The notes: generated by a model not told the origin, from the letters alone. 64,000 nucleotides of DNA from Isoetes taiwanensis (GCA_021234155.1 JAJEKV010000004.1:515171-579170), one strand, 5' to 3'; numbered from the stretch's first letter, positions 36,371 to 47,872 are shown. Translations and numbers: made by a program.

Positions 36371-39300
36371 AATAGTAGCATCAACACAGCTATACAGATG
36401 TGAGACACGGGGACCAGGCCTGTCAGAGAAGAAATGGGAAAAACAAGAAGGCATACTGAGGCAATGGCACGCATGTGAATTTCTCGGGTGAAGACAGGTA
36501 CATCATTAGCAACAATCTTATATGAGGCGGGGGAAAAGCCAATGGAAGTGAGGGCACTGGAAAGAACAATTAGGTACCTAATAAAGGACAATAGCTATGG
36601 GAAAGAGGACAAACTGTAAAGTCACTAGCGATAGATGAATCAAAAAACGAAGACATAACAACAAATGGCAAGGGATGGTTTAACGAATTGGCGAAATGGA
36701 CGGCAAGTATGGGGATGCAACTAAGCCAGATTATACAAGCGGACGGATGGGACGAAGAATGGACAGGCAGAGCAATGAGGAACTGGCTGGCACGGCACAC
36801 AGGGCCTAAGGCAAATCGGCTATTGGAAACCTTCAATCGGGGGACAGATATAGGGGCATATCACGCATAAAAGCAAAGATGTTGAATAAGAGTAACAGGG
36901 GAACGGCGGTTCAGATGGGAAGCCACGACCTCCGAATTGAGAAAGATAGATGGAGGAAAATAGATAGAGCAGAGCGAATATGCCGAGTGTATGACTCATG
37001 AAAAATAGAAGACGAAGAACACATGGTAAAAGAGTGCCCGGTTTACACCGACATAAGGTCCAAATTTAACAAGGTCAGGTGGGATCTCCCACTCCCAGCA
37101 CTGATGGACAAAGAAGAGACACTCACAGATGTAGCGAAAGCTATAAAAGAAATGATAATAAGACACCGGGGGGTGCACAAAGAGAGAGGGCTAATAATCT
37201 GAAAAGCACAGATGAGGCGGATCAGAGAAGCCCACAAAGTACAGTTCAAAACTGTTTATAGCGATGCATTGTGTATGGCCAAGAAGCCAGCTATAAGCAC
37301 GATGCGGGTAATATAAAGAACAAGAGAAGCCCGCTAGATGGCTACATAAAACCTATGCGTCTGTTTGCTGGCAGCACCCCTTTGGGAGCTCGCAGGATGC
37401 TACACAAGTTCGGGGGCCTCACGGAATTTTCTTTTATATTTCTTTATGTGGCGAGTTCCATGTCCTTGTGTTGACCACCTATCCATGTGCCCCTTCAATT
37501 CTTTTTCATTGGCTTCTTTCCACTGCCTTTACTACACGACATCCATTATTCCCTTTTTTTGTCGACTGTTGTTCCATTTGTCTCGTTGAGCTCTTATGGT
37601 GTCCCTTGAGTCCTAGCTCTTGCAGTCCGGGTTGTGCTTGAGTTGCTTCCATACGTCTTTGCGCTGCTCTGCTTGTCCGAGTTGTCCGGAGTTGTCCCAT
37701 CTGTCTGATTGCTCGTAGCATTCTTGTCTCGTGATTTCTCAGCAGTAGTTTGTTCACTTGCGGATGCAGGATTTGTTCCTCTCACTCATGCAGGATCTTT
37801 TCTTTATCCTGTTCCTCCCTCCATTTCATTTGTTTTGCTTCCCTTTTTGCTCTGGGATTCTTGAGCTTTGTTTTTAGGTGTATGTATAGGTAGATAAGTG
37901 CATGCTTGTTTCTCTTATATTCTCAATTGTTCTTTTGGATGCCCTTATGAGGGCCTATACTCTTCTCTTTTATCATTGATTCTTAGTTTCTCGTGAATGC
38001 CTTCGAGGGCTTTATTTGCATTGGTGGCCTTAGCTCCTTTATCCCAATTTGCTATGTTCCTCTATTCCTGATCTCTTATTCCATCCATTTCATTATAATC
38101 TCGCATTCCTTTCCTTTTTTCATTTTGCATTTTGTCCCTTTCCTCTTTGTTTGTTCATTTTATCTCTTGAAACGTCTTTGCTCTTCTAGTGTCTTAACTC
38201 CCTCCTTTGCCCGCCTCTTGACTCATCATAGTGCTTTTTGCCCTGGTGGTGTCCATTCATTATGTTGTTTTACTATGTTGACCCCAGTTATTTCATCCAC
38301 CTTGCTTGGCCTTTTTATTCTTGTTGATCTCAGTGACCGGTTTGCCCTCGTCAACCAAATTTGCAAGTTGTTCACCGAGTTGTTCTCTTAACTCTGCTTC
38401 TTTCGACGATGTCATATAGCACCCATCTTTCCTCATCTTTCTCTCGCCGTCATGGGTTCTTTGGTCCCTCTAGATTGTTCTTGAGTCTCAAGATCCCTAT
38501 CGGTATTTCTACGTTGAAGATTCACTTGGATCGGTTATGCATGTGGATATACATTCATGAATTTTAGTCCTTGCTATTTCTTGTTGTTGCTCTATTTATT
38601 CTTTTACTCCAATCTTCTCATATGTCTCAGTGGTTCTCATGGATGCCTTATGAGGGCCTATACTCGCTCTTTGTCATGGATTCTTAGTGTCTCATTAGTG
38701 CCTTTGCGGGCCTTTAGTTATTTCCATTTTGTGTCCTCGGCCATTTTATCTCGTTTGCTTTGTTTCTCTATTCTCGATCTCTTTTTCTATCCATTTCATT
38801 CTAGTCTCCTGTTTGTCTTTTTTCACCCTATGTTTGTTCCTTTCCTCTTGTTTCCATTTTATCCCTTGAGATGCATCTTTGCTCTGCGGTTGTCTTGATT
38901 CCCTCCTTTGTCTGCCCCTTGATTTGATGTAGTTCTTCTTGCCTTGTTGGTCCAGTTGTCATGCCTTTTCTATGTTGACTTCTTACAAACTAAAGGAGTT
39001 GTTTGGTGTTTCCTTTTTCCCACGACATTCTCCCTTTTGGCCTACATTTTAAGTTTCCGAATGCGGTTGCATCTTCGCAAATTCGTGCATGTTGTAGTGG
39101 TTCTTGTGGTCCATTGTCTTGCATTCTTAAGTGGTATTTGTTCTTGTTTCAGGTTCAGTTTTCTTCATCCATTCTTTTTCTTGGCCTTGATCCCATCCTC
39201 GCTGACTTTGTCACATCGTCTACCGGTGTTCTCAATTGCATAATTGTTCTGTCACCTTATGAAACCTTTTTGTTCTTGTGTCTCGGGGTCCTGATCGTCT

Positions 39301-39914
39301 TGTTCCCGTAGGTTATGTTGTTTCTATTTTTTGAAAGTTTGTTTGATCTAGTTATGCATGTAGCGTATATGTTTAGGTTTTAGTCCTTGTTTGTTGTAGT
39401 GTTTGTCATTATAGTATTCACTGTGGTTCCTTGCTGGTACGTTGTTTCTTGAATTTTAGTTTCAGGTGCTCTTTCTTGGCTTGTTGACTATGTCCAGTCT
39501 TGATGTCTTCTCTTTTTATGCATTCCACGGCGCATGGGTTTTGGTCTTTCTTATTATGGGTTTTGCATTGTCTTCATGAAAGTTCGCTTGAGTCTGTTCT
39601 ACATGAATAATATAAGTTAGGTATGTTTGTTCTTACTTCCGTAGCGTCTTGTCGTTAGGTTTTTTCTGTAGTTTGTTGGTATGTTGGTTCTACAATTTGA
39701 TTTCATGTGCTTTGATGGTGGCCATTGATCTTGGTTGTGTTCGATTTTCATGCCTTCTTTGCCTTATGCGGTCCAGTTGTCTTAGGGTTTCTTGCGCCCC
39801 TTCCCCTCTATTTGCAGTGGCATCCCACCTCATCTCGTGATTATTACACTTTCCTAGCAGTGTGCCTTACAATCTCTCAGGGTCTTCATGTATGATGGGG
39901 TTTGAGGGAGGTTC

Positions 39915-40200
39915 CTCTTTGTGTCGGATATTGATATTTGTGCATAAGCACCTTTCCCTAGAATGCTATGGTTCTCTTCTTATAGAAGAGAACCATCGAT
40001 CTGGGAAAGAGACGTCTGTTTGGCGTCCACGCTATTTTTGGACGTAAGGAGTCATCTTTAGCTTTGAGTTTTCTTTGGCACATGATTTCTTTAGCTCACA
40101 TGCGCTATATCCCAGTAGCTTCCAAGCAATTCTCATCGGCGTTTCCTTTGAGCTGAATTCTCCTTGTTCGATGTTTCCCCCCTCCCTCCTCTATGGCTGG
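39915..40200 (+). repeat. Unnamed dispersed repeat, copy c, with conserved hairpin
   Basis: The core 'gtcggatattgatatttgtg', then 'cacctttccctagaatg', leads into the hairpin atggttctcttc (39968-39979), loop ttata, gaagagaaccat (39985-39996). Compared with copy a, paired positions change on both arms (tatt/aata against tctt/aaga), keeping the stem. It is followed by 'ctcatcggcgtttcctttga' and 'gctgaattctcc'. Confidence 0.65.
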
Positions 40201-40468
40201 TGCATGGTTGGTTAAGCAGCCACGTTTGGCTTACGTTCATCCCGCCTGGTGAAGATGGATTCCACTCTTCTCTTACTGTCTCGTTGGGGTAGGTGGCCTT
40301 CTCATCGGCGTTTCCTTTGAGCTGAATTCTCCTTGTTCGGTGTTTCCCTCCCTCCCTCCTCTCTATGGATGGTGCATGGTTGGTTAAACTTGGCCCGTTT
40401 TGGCTTCCCGGGATCCCGCCTCGTGAAGATGGATTCCACTCTTCTCTTACTCTCTCGTTCTGGCCTCT
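40130..40468 (+). repeat. 169-bp tandem duplication
   Basis: Units start at 40130 and 40299 with 'ttctcatcggcgtttccttt'. Both contain 'ggtgcatggttggttaa' and 'gtgaagatggattccactct'. The second unit differs by substitutions and small indels. Confidence 0.85.
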
Positions 40469-40499
40469 GCAATTTCAGTAGCACTTGTCTCTCGGAGGG

Positions 40500-40568
40500 C
40501 ACCTCTCTCTCTCTCTAGTCTCTCTCTCTCTCTCTCTCTCACTCACTCACTCTCTCTCATGACATAAT

Positions 40569-40617
<49 letters not shown>
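40500..40617. repeat. (CT)n microsatellite
   Basis: CT dinucleotide tracts with short interruptions (CTCACTCACTCA and 'atgacataataaa'), ending directly before the proposed left terminal inverted repeat of the Harbinger element. Confidence 0.95.
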
Positions 40618-40621
<4 letters not shown>

Positions 40622-40951
40622 GTCGGCCACATGCTCGTAAAAAATCCATCTCTCGGTCACATACGGTTCCTCCCCCTCAAATGTACGTATTTTTTGGGAG
40701 GAGAGGAGAGACGATTGTCTCTCGAGGCTTAACAGCCTCTGTTATTGGCAGATTTTTTGCTGTTTGCCGGATTTTCGATCACGCATCAATTCCGGCCGAC
40801 GAGAGAAAATGTGGGATAATTCGATCGTAACGTTCAATTCGGGCGCCAAATTGTGGGATATTCAAGCCTGTATTTCTTGGTTCGGCGGGCTATGTGGGAT
40901 AATTCATTTCTAGTTTTCCCTCCCCTTTCTTTCGATTCCGGCCACTAAACC

Positions 40952-42309
40952 ATGGATCCGGTCATTCTTGGTATGATTGCCATGCTTTTTCGTGCTTTGA
41001 CACTCGGATTTGCATTACAGAGATACTGTTTGCAGCTATTGGAACTCAATGAGCTCGAAGATCCAATGACCCTGTTCGATGACGATGTTTTAGAAGACAA
41101 CAATGGTATGTTTTTTTACGCGTCTAATGACGTTAATGGTTCGGGGTTCCAGCGAGGGTTAGAAGACCACCAAGAAGATTTTGGATTGCTCAAAGGCGAG
41201 AGAACACAATGGGATAATATTGATAACCACGCATGGAATTGTATAGCTTCCTTTGAAGATGATATGTGGCACCAATTTTACAGGATGAAGAGAGCCACAT
41301 TTGAGAGATTGGTAGGTTTAATTGTGCCCTATCTTGTCAGGCCCGGTATTAAAGTAAGGCCCCCTGTTGATCCCAGGAAAGCAGTTGCTATGGTTCTGTA
41401 TTTTCTTGCACACGGGGATATGCCCTTACATGTCGGTCAGAGATTTTATGTTGGGAAAGCAACAGTACAGAAATATACCAAGAAAATCACACTTGTTTTG
41501 GCTTCGAAGACAATGCTTTTACAAACGTTTTGTTGCAATGCCTACAGGTGCAAGATTAATTCATTGCATTAAGGAATTCCATGATGCAACAGGGGTTGCC
41601 CAATATATATATGTGCGGTTAGATCGGATCCCATATTTTTTTATGGAGGAAACCCAAAAAAAAAGACAATGGGGAAGACTATTACAGCCAGACATAAGAG
41701 GCATTCATGTCTCATGCAAGGAGTTGTGACACATAGCGGACTTTTTATAAATGTTTGTGTAACAAGAACAGGTTCAAATCCATGATTCAAACCCAGTTCA
41801 AGAAGAGCTCCATCTATAACAAAATTGCCTCAAAACAAATTTTGCAAGAACCAAGTGGTGACTCTTAGTGGCGAAGAAGGGGCAGCCCTCTTGATCAAGA
41901 TGTTCGTTAAATATTCCACCTCTTCTATTAGGTGACTCGGCCTATTCTAGCGGGCCCTTTCTCCTTAAAGTTTTTCCTCAAAACCGGGGTGCTTATGGTA
42001 AGTTCAACAAAAGGATTTGTAGGGCAGAGTGTGTGTGGGAGAATGGATTTGGGATTGTTAAGGAAAAATTGAATTCTGAAACACTTGCCCGTGCATGTTG
42101 CCAAAGCTTCCAAGATCATACACGCATGTTGTGTTCTTTGGAACTTCTGTATAATGGAACACAAGGGCTGGGACATGCTGCCAATTGAGGATGATCCTCC
42201 ACCAGTTTACTACTATGAAACAGAAGCCATGAACAGGTCATTAAAAAAACAAGGTGATCAAATGAGGCACGTGTTATTTGAAAATCTGGAAGGACATGTG
42301 ATCCTATGA
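40952..42309 (+). pseudogene. Harbinger transposase (HARBI1-like) pseudogene
   Basis: The first 206 codons are open: MDPVILGMIAM, then FYRMKRATFERLVGLIVPYL and DPRKAVAMVLYFLAHGD, followed by a helix-turn-helix-like VGQRFYVGKATVQKY. These match the N-terminal half of plant PIF/HARBI1 transposases. The DDE domain continues in changing frames: 'FHDATGVAQYI' (about 41575), 'CLMQGVVTHSGLFINVCVTRTGS' (41712-41776, the block after the first catalytic Asp), the stretch corresponding to the FN-x-x-x-x-x-AR region (about 42000-42030) and the C-terminal 'KIIHACCVLWNFCI' (42112-42154). At least three frame changes break it. In a live element it would cut and paste the transposon with a Myb-like partner. 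Confidence 0.8.
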
Positions 42310-43238
42310 TTGTTTTTTTGTAGACAATAAATATTAAATTCAAAAGTCAATTCTTATCCATCTCGCTATCTTTACTTATTTGTCAGGCATTTCTTACATT
42401 ATGATGAATAAGTGATTGAGTTTAGAGCTAAGTTTCCATTTACAGCCTCAAAACATTTCACTTAGAAATACTGAACAACCTGTTACAGAATTAGTGAGTC
42501 CTGTGACTTCACAATTAGAGAACTTACAAGAGCAGGAAAAATCATTTGTACACAAACAAGTTTGAAAAGAGAAGTTTATATTCATAAAAAAAGATTACAT
42601 GGGCATATAAAGCCCCCGCTCAAAATATTTGAGCATTTGAGCTGCCAGAAACATTCTAAGTGAGTCAAATGACTTCACTATACTAAAACAAAGTCAAGAC
42701 ACCTTCCAATGATACCGGAAATCTGCATGAATACACATTGGCATTTGTTTTCAACTGTCAGTTTCCGAGCAATCATATGAGAAAAAAGAATGGCAGCCAT
42801 GCCATTTAACAGAAACAAAGGCATTTTATAAAAAGAAAATGCATAACAAAAAAAAGAAGTGAAGGAGAGTCAGATTCGCATAGAAAGGGGACACAGATCA
42901 CAAGGAAAGGTTGGACTACGAATTTAATGGAGGCACCACATTTCCTCAGTAGCTTCAAATATACACACTCCATATGCCCCAGTGCGGTTGTTTGCGACTT
43001 TGCTGCCCATTCCAAAACCTCCCCGATCCACGGAAATGCCCATTCGAATAAAAGCCTAAATGGTCTCCTTCATCGAAGCCGCCATGAATAACCTTGTGAG
43101 ACATAACTTCAACTTCGGGTCACTTGGCTGGACAATGGGGAGATGAAAACTTCGCTTTCTTCTTGCTCCACTTCACGTCGGAAGAGTCTTCTTGATTTTC
43201 CTGAAAAATATTCTTTAAAAAAATGACACAAAGGGTCA

Positions 43239-43469
43239 CTAAACTGCCGAGAATCCCCATCTGCCATGCGGAAGAACCTCATCACCGGAGGTAGGCCAGG
43301 TATCATGGTCAGAATAGTAGGGCATCTCGGAGGAAGATGAAGATGTGGTGGGTGGAGTTTGATAGGAACTCGAAGAAGAGGAACTCGAAGAAGAGGAGCT
43401 TCGGCTAGGAGAGCGTTGGCGCTTTCGGTTCACGACTCTCTCCATATTGTCGAAGGGGCTTGCATGCAA
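43239..43469 (-). CDS. Ser-rich ORF of unknown function
   Basis: A 76-codon minus-strand frame: MHASPFDNMERVVNRKRQRS, then a run of twelve serines, TPPTTSSSSS and DTWPTSGDEVLPHG. The serine run comes from an AGG/AAG/AGA-type repeat on the plus strand. It lies inside the Harbinger interval, downstream of the Myb-like gene and on the same strand. It may be an unrelated small ORF or a distal exon. I do not recognise a family. Confidence 0.3.
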   Translation of the reverse strand: MHASPFDNMERVVNRKRQRSPSRSSSSSSSSSSSSYQTPPTTSSSSSEMPYYSDHDTWPTSGDEVLPHGRWGFSAV

Positions 43470-43649
43470 GAATTGGAGGGAGCTTAAGTAGCCTTTACGA
43501 ATTTGGATGACTGTGACTAGAAGGCAATATTTAATGCTAAAATAATAGGGTCATATTTACTTCTTTAATATTTAAGAATCTTGGATGATTTTGTGACAGT
43601 TCCAAAAAAAAGAAATTCTAAAAAAAAAAAATAACGAAAAACGAACCTT

Positions 43650-44770
43650 TATTCCTTGTTTTTGGCAAAGAAGTTTGGCAATTTCGAGCAAGGTCTCCTT
43701 TGTCATTTCACATATGCTTTGAGTCATTGCGACCATTGACTCTAGCATTTTCGACTGCTTTTGATCTTATTGTTTCCAATTCCCCGACCAACTCAATTTT
43801 TCTTGCACTTTCTTCTTTCGGAAAAATCTAATTTCTTCACCTCTGTGTCCCCAAATGTGCTTGCCATCCAGATATTCCCATTGCAATGTCCTCATCTATT
43901 TGCAACCCGGACTTCTTTCTACTTGTAGGTTTTCCACAAACTCGTGTGATTACATCTTTGTTGATCTAGGACTTGAAGAATATGTCCGGTTTCTGTGGGT
44001 GTCCTATTGATTGGAATTTACGCATCACCGGACTGCTTGGATTTCCGTGTTAACATCATTGTTTGAATTGGGTGGATCAGCAAATTGGTCTTCAAATGTT
44101 TTGATCTGTTCCAAATGATTTCAAAATAACTATCATTCATGAAAGATTCCGAGTAATTGGCATGCAAGTCTGCAAGACCTCAAAGCTTCATTGCCAAATT
44201 CACCATCATCACCAAAGACTGGTATTGGATTATCGAGGTAACACCATATTTAACTTCTTCCATTCTCATCATACCACTTTGCCAACTTGATGGTTCGGAA
44301 CACAGATGGCTACAAGCCTCCTTCTCATCTTTAAATTTAGCTTGCGGCTTATCCCATTTGTTCTTTAGTTGTCTCACTCCACTAAACCCCCAACAAAGGG
44401 CTGCAATTTCATCATAATTTCCCTCCTTTGTGTGTTGGAGAGGTTGAGGGTGCCTCCTGTTACCAATTTCATCTCGCTCGGAGATTGAGGAATGTGGAGA
44501 CACCGTGATCCATTACATTGCACTGGGGACTTCCTATTCTTTGTGTCTATCACTTTCAATTTTCCTCTCATGCACAACAATAGCCAAAGCGAGAATTCGG
44601 TTTCTAAAGATTCACTCACAATATTGGAGGGTGCCTCAATTTCACCAATACACGCTTGGATCTCTTTTCTTTTGACTGCCTTGAAGAGGGAATTGGCTCG
44701 TAATTAGTCTCCAATTGAACATCCATGGAGATCTGGGCCTTGTCATTTTCCGGGTCCTTCTTGGTGCCAT
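43650..44770 (-). pseudogene. Myb/SANT-like partner gene of Harbinger, broken
   Basis: A minus-strand ATG in good context (44770-44768) starts MAPRRTRKMTRPRSPWMFNW. After breaks, the frame at 44503-44180 contains NYDEIAALCWGFSGVRQLKNKWD and KFKDEKEAC. That is the third-helix region of the trihelix/Myb-SANT-like domain found in PIF/Harbinger ORF1 proteins (pattern G-V-R-x-x-x-Q-L-x-x-K-W). Further downstream a charged helical tail (EESARKIELVGELE, about 43815-43770) looks like the usual C-terminal coiled region. Several stops and shifts interrupt it. In live relatives this protein binds the element ends and carries the transposase to the nucleus. Confidence 0.65.
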
Positions 44771-45267
44771 TTTTTCAATCCGAGGAGGCACGAAAGGCTT
44801 GCCGGTTGTCGCAAAGCGGTCGAGAGGCCTTAGACATCTGAATTCAAGGAAATTGCGGGAATAAGGACGACACAAAAGGAAATTGCCGATCAGAAATTAA
44901 TGAACAAATGCACAAAAACATAATGAAAATGCCTCAAGCGGATCGGATGAATACCGGATCGAATCGGCTAATTGCTTCGAGGAATTGGATACTTGTAGCA
45001 AGAATAAGGCGGCCTTGAAGATCAAGAAACAGGGAAATGGCCCCCGGTATTCGGTGTGGAAACATTTCGGAAAGGCAAATGAAAATTAAGGCTAATTGTT
45101 TGGTTAGTGGGCAATGAAAACGCCTCTAATGGTCTTTAGGGGCTTAATCATCTCGAGGTGAGAGTTGGGTTTTCCCACTCTCACCCATCTCCCCATCTCT
45201 CCCCATCTCTCATCTCTCATATTCTCTCGTATTCTCTCTCGTCATCTCTAAGTCGGCATGTGGCCAA

Positions 45268-45354
<87 letters not shown>

Positions 45355-45368
45355 TCTCTCTCTCTCTC
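45268..45368. repeat. (CT)n microsatellite
   Basis: About 100 bases of nearly pure CT. The Leu-Ser and Arg-Glu repeats read from it on either strand (45158-45523 plus, 45210-45419 minus) are not proteins. With the CT tract at 40500-40617 it flanks the Harbinger interval. Confidence 0.95.
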
Positions 45369-45774
45369 GGCGTAGCTATGGGCTTCCGAGTGAACCAATT
45401 TCTCTCGATTTCCATTCATCTTTTTGTGCTTTCTTACATAAAACGTTTGTTGATGCTTGGCCTATCATGCTTCTAACTCATTGTATTGCCTTGACTTTCC
45501 ATGAGGTCAGTTGTGTGCAGTGACTGGATGATCCTCTTTCTTGGCGGTTCCCGAGCAGTCTCTACGTGTTTGGGGGTCGAGTTGGGGTCCTGGATTCGAT
45601 GGGGCGGCGGAAAACGATGCTGGTCTGGTGGAGTCATCGTGGGATTTTGGCAGTCACGTATGCTTTGAGATGAAGCAGTTGATGCTTAACTTGGGGTGTT
45701 TGGGCTACCTAGGATGTTCTTCTGATTGTTATATTGTTACTCACTCATTTGGGGGTTATTTGTAAACTCCTATG

Positions 45775-45862
45775 ATTCATTGTACTCATTTCATTCAGCT
45801 CAATGAAAACACCACTTCACTTTGGATGTTGATATTTGTGCATAAGGACCTTTCCCTATAAT
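45775..45862 (+). repeat. Unnamed dispersed repeat, copy d (partial)
   Basis: Shares 'tcattgtact', 'caatgaaaacacc' and 'ttggatgttgatatttgtgc' then 'ataaggacctttccctataatg' with copies b and c. The hairpin that follows the core in copies a and c is absent. Confidence 0.6.
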
Positions 45863-47810
45863 GGCTCGATGCATATTGTCAGTGCACATTTTTGTGAGAA
45901 TATAAATCTAGAAAAGGAAATGAGGGCAGAAGCTGGGGGGCAGAAAGCATGGAGACTAAATGGTAAGGAAGATGAGGCCATAAGGAGAGATCATTAGGGA
46001 AGGAAGATAAGAAAAGGGCGCAGATCATGAGAGAAGAGAGAGAAATTGATGCTCAACTTGATATCAATTCTAAAAGATTTAGGAATTTCGTGCATCCTCA
46101 TCGACTGTCAAGAGTGGCATCCATATTTGGATGCCAAAGGGCAACAAATATGGATAGCAAAAGGAAAAGGCTCGAGGTCAAGAATAGACTGAGGGTTAAG
46201 GCTAGTAAAAATCCTATAGTTGCAAAAGTAAAAGGGATATGGTTGTGTTTGCAATCAGGCCATTATGGGAACCACCAATTATGATTGAGGGTCATATACC
46301 ACTATAAGGCCAATTCCAAACAACAAGGCAATAATTGCTTCAACTTGTTCTCAAGGTGCTTGAAGAAGCCATAGAGGATGGGAATTAATGACTTAAGAAT
46401 GGGCACCTTGGTTGAGGTATGTTGATTTACATGGCTAGAACAATAAGAGGGATGATGGAGGATGGGGTTGATAATGATATAATATCCAAGTGGAGTGACA
46501 TGGATTTCAAGTTTGCCACAATTTGGAGGGGGAAGATGGCTACGATATGTGCAAATTCAACTGCATCTTTGCTGCATATGTTTTGTGTATAATTTTGTTT
46601 TGTTGTATATGTTTTGTTGTGCATTCTTGTTCACCTTGATGTTATTGCTACGATTTGTTTTGTCAGCTTACATTGACATTTGGTTACTCGCATGTTACAG
46701 TTTTAACCATTCCCCTTCGAGTTGCACACCAACTCTCCCTATGACACTTGGGCCGATAAAAGGTCCCCTTTGGAATGCACAAATAGATGTAGACGATTCA
46801 ATAACATATGACAATGATGAGACAATCAATGAAAAGGGCAAGACATCTTAGTTTGCACACATTTTTTATTGATTTTGTATACACATCAATTAGCTAAATT
46901 TCTATACACAACATTTGCTCCTCAAAAACTTATTATAACTAGCGGTGACGCAGGCTTGGGGAAGGGGTGGGTTGGATTGCATTGTCAGGTTAGATTTTTA
47001 CATTTCTAGGGTTTACATTGTTTGTCTGGTAGAGTTAAATGGTGAGAATAAATTTTGAATTTATTAGCTTGCATTTGGATGGCATGATTTGTATAGGTGA
47101 CACTACAATTGTGATTCTAATTTTTTTGTTTAAATAATTCTATATTGTTTTAATGTTAATTGAGGGGGTTTGGTAGACGTTGAAGTCGGTGTGGCGTCAA
47201 TGCATTCCGAGTCCTTCAGGAAATAGGAAGGAAAATATGCATGCTTCCAGAGTTACTCATGCTTGTATGGTGTTGTAGTTGATGATGGTGCCTTATATTG
47301 TTGACATTGTTGATGGGCTCTAAAATGTGATCTGGCAAGGATGTCAGATATTGCTGCAGCTCAGATGATGCAGAGGTCTGTTATTGGGTTGGGTTGCTCG
47401 TACAATATTTTGTATTTGTTGATAATGGAATTGTGTTGGATGAGGTAGGAAAGTAGTGTCTCTATCTTTGTTCTAATTGCTTGATCTAGATTGGTCTAGT
47501 TGAGTTCCATTCAAGACACTAGGGGTTGTCTAGTAAGCTTCTCTCCTATTCCCTACAATTAGCCCATTCACCCGTCTTTCATAAACGAATAAATGGTTGC
47601 TCTAAGTTCAAGTCTTTTTGAAGTAATTTTCCTTGGAAATTCATAAGGGATCTGTTGAACTCAATGGCAATACATTTATTTGTAGATTTGCACCCAGATA
47701 CTAGATGACATACTCAAAAGTTGTGTTTTTGCCAAACGGCTTCAACAACCTTCATATCTACAATATCTACAGGGCCGATAGACACATCTATGACCGAGAA
47801 CACATTTATA

Positions 47811-47872
47811 ACATATGTCAGGTAGAACACATTTACATCCGATCCAGTAGATCGAATCTACCTGACATATGT
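47811..47872. repeat. Nested perfect inverted repeat (62 bp)
   Basis: The outer arms acatatgtcaggtaga (47811-47826) and tctacctgacatatgt (47857-47872) are perfect 16-base complements. Within the 30-base interior, cgatc-cagta-gatcg (47840-47854) forms a second hairpin. No terminator context or element boundary is evident. Confidence 0.85.

Larger units (their letters stand above)
33750..37400 (+). mobile_element. LINE-C, purine-rich non-LTR retrotransposon (dead)
   Basis: A LINE distinct from LINE-A/B. Its plus strand is overwhelmingly A and G. The leading frame (33698-34477) runs from a basic KRKRGRKG start into the endonuclease domain: WYWNCTGYPW (about 33944), CLVETWEH (about 34016) and VGDINARTG (about 34345). 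The endonuclease end, VDYVIANE and HRPILL, lies at about 34600-34700. The reverse transcriptase follows: EEVTWALNKMANNKAP (about 35305), CFVDFKK (about 35722), a GCPLSP-like site (about 35908), a YADDL-like site (about 36025, interrupted by one indel) and KTKIVTF (about 36139). The C-terminus holds EDEEHMVKECPVYTDI (about 37010-37055). The two longest frames are 259 and 141 codons. The 3' boundary near 37400 is inferred from the sudden switch to pyrimidine-rich sequence; no simple tail is seen. Confidence 0.8.
37400..40619. repeat. Pyrimidine-rich block with nested tandem duplications
   Basis: Over three kilobases with very high T and C on the plus strand, the mirror of the purine-rich LINE-C next to it. 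A unit of about 700 bp starting 'ggatgcccttatgagggcct' at 37938 recurs from 38641 with many shared blocks: 'atccatttcatt', 'ctttgctct', 'ctatgttgac', then 'gttatgcatgt...tttagtccttg' at 38535 and 39350. A further 240-bp-scale duplication lies at about 39430-39760. Leucine/phenylalanine/serine-rich frames here (for example 38557-38898) are composition artefacts. This could be the interior or untranslated leader of an unknown retroelement; no coding domain was seen. Confidence 0.6.
40620..45270. mobile_element. PIF/Harbinger DNA transposon, decayed, two convergent genes
   Basis: About 4.65 kb holding a Harbinger transposase on the plus strand and a Myb/SANT-like gene on the minus strand, the two-gene composition usual for PIF/Harbinger. 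Candidate ends are gcgtcggccacatgc (40620-40634) and its inverted partner gcatgtggccaacgc (45256-45270), which match at 14 of 15 positions. Outside both ends lies a CT tract in the same orientation, as if the element had inserted into one CT microsatellite. The usual 3-bp TWA target duplication is not visible, so the ends are tentative. Both genes carry frame breaks, so the element is dead. Confidence 0.6.

Noticed and set aside
38557-38898. Leu/Phe-rich ORF suggestive of a membrane protein
   Set aside because: Hydrophobicity follows directly from the T-rich composition of the block; neighbouring frames look the same.
45158-45523. 121-codon ORF rich in Ser and Leu
   Set aside because: It is a translation of the (CT)n microsatellite; the opposite strand gives Arg-Glu repeats.
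46027-46284. Lys/Arg-rich 85-codon ORF as a nuclear protein gene
   Set aside because: No domain, no splice or promoter context; composition matches local purine-rich DNA.
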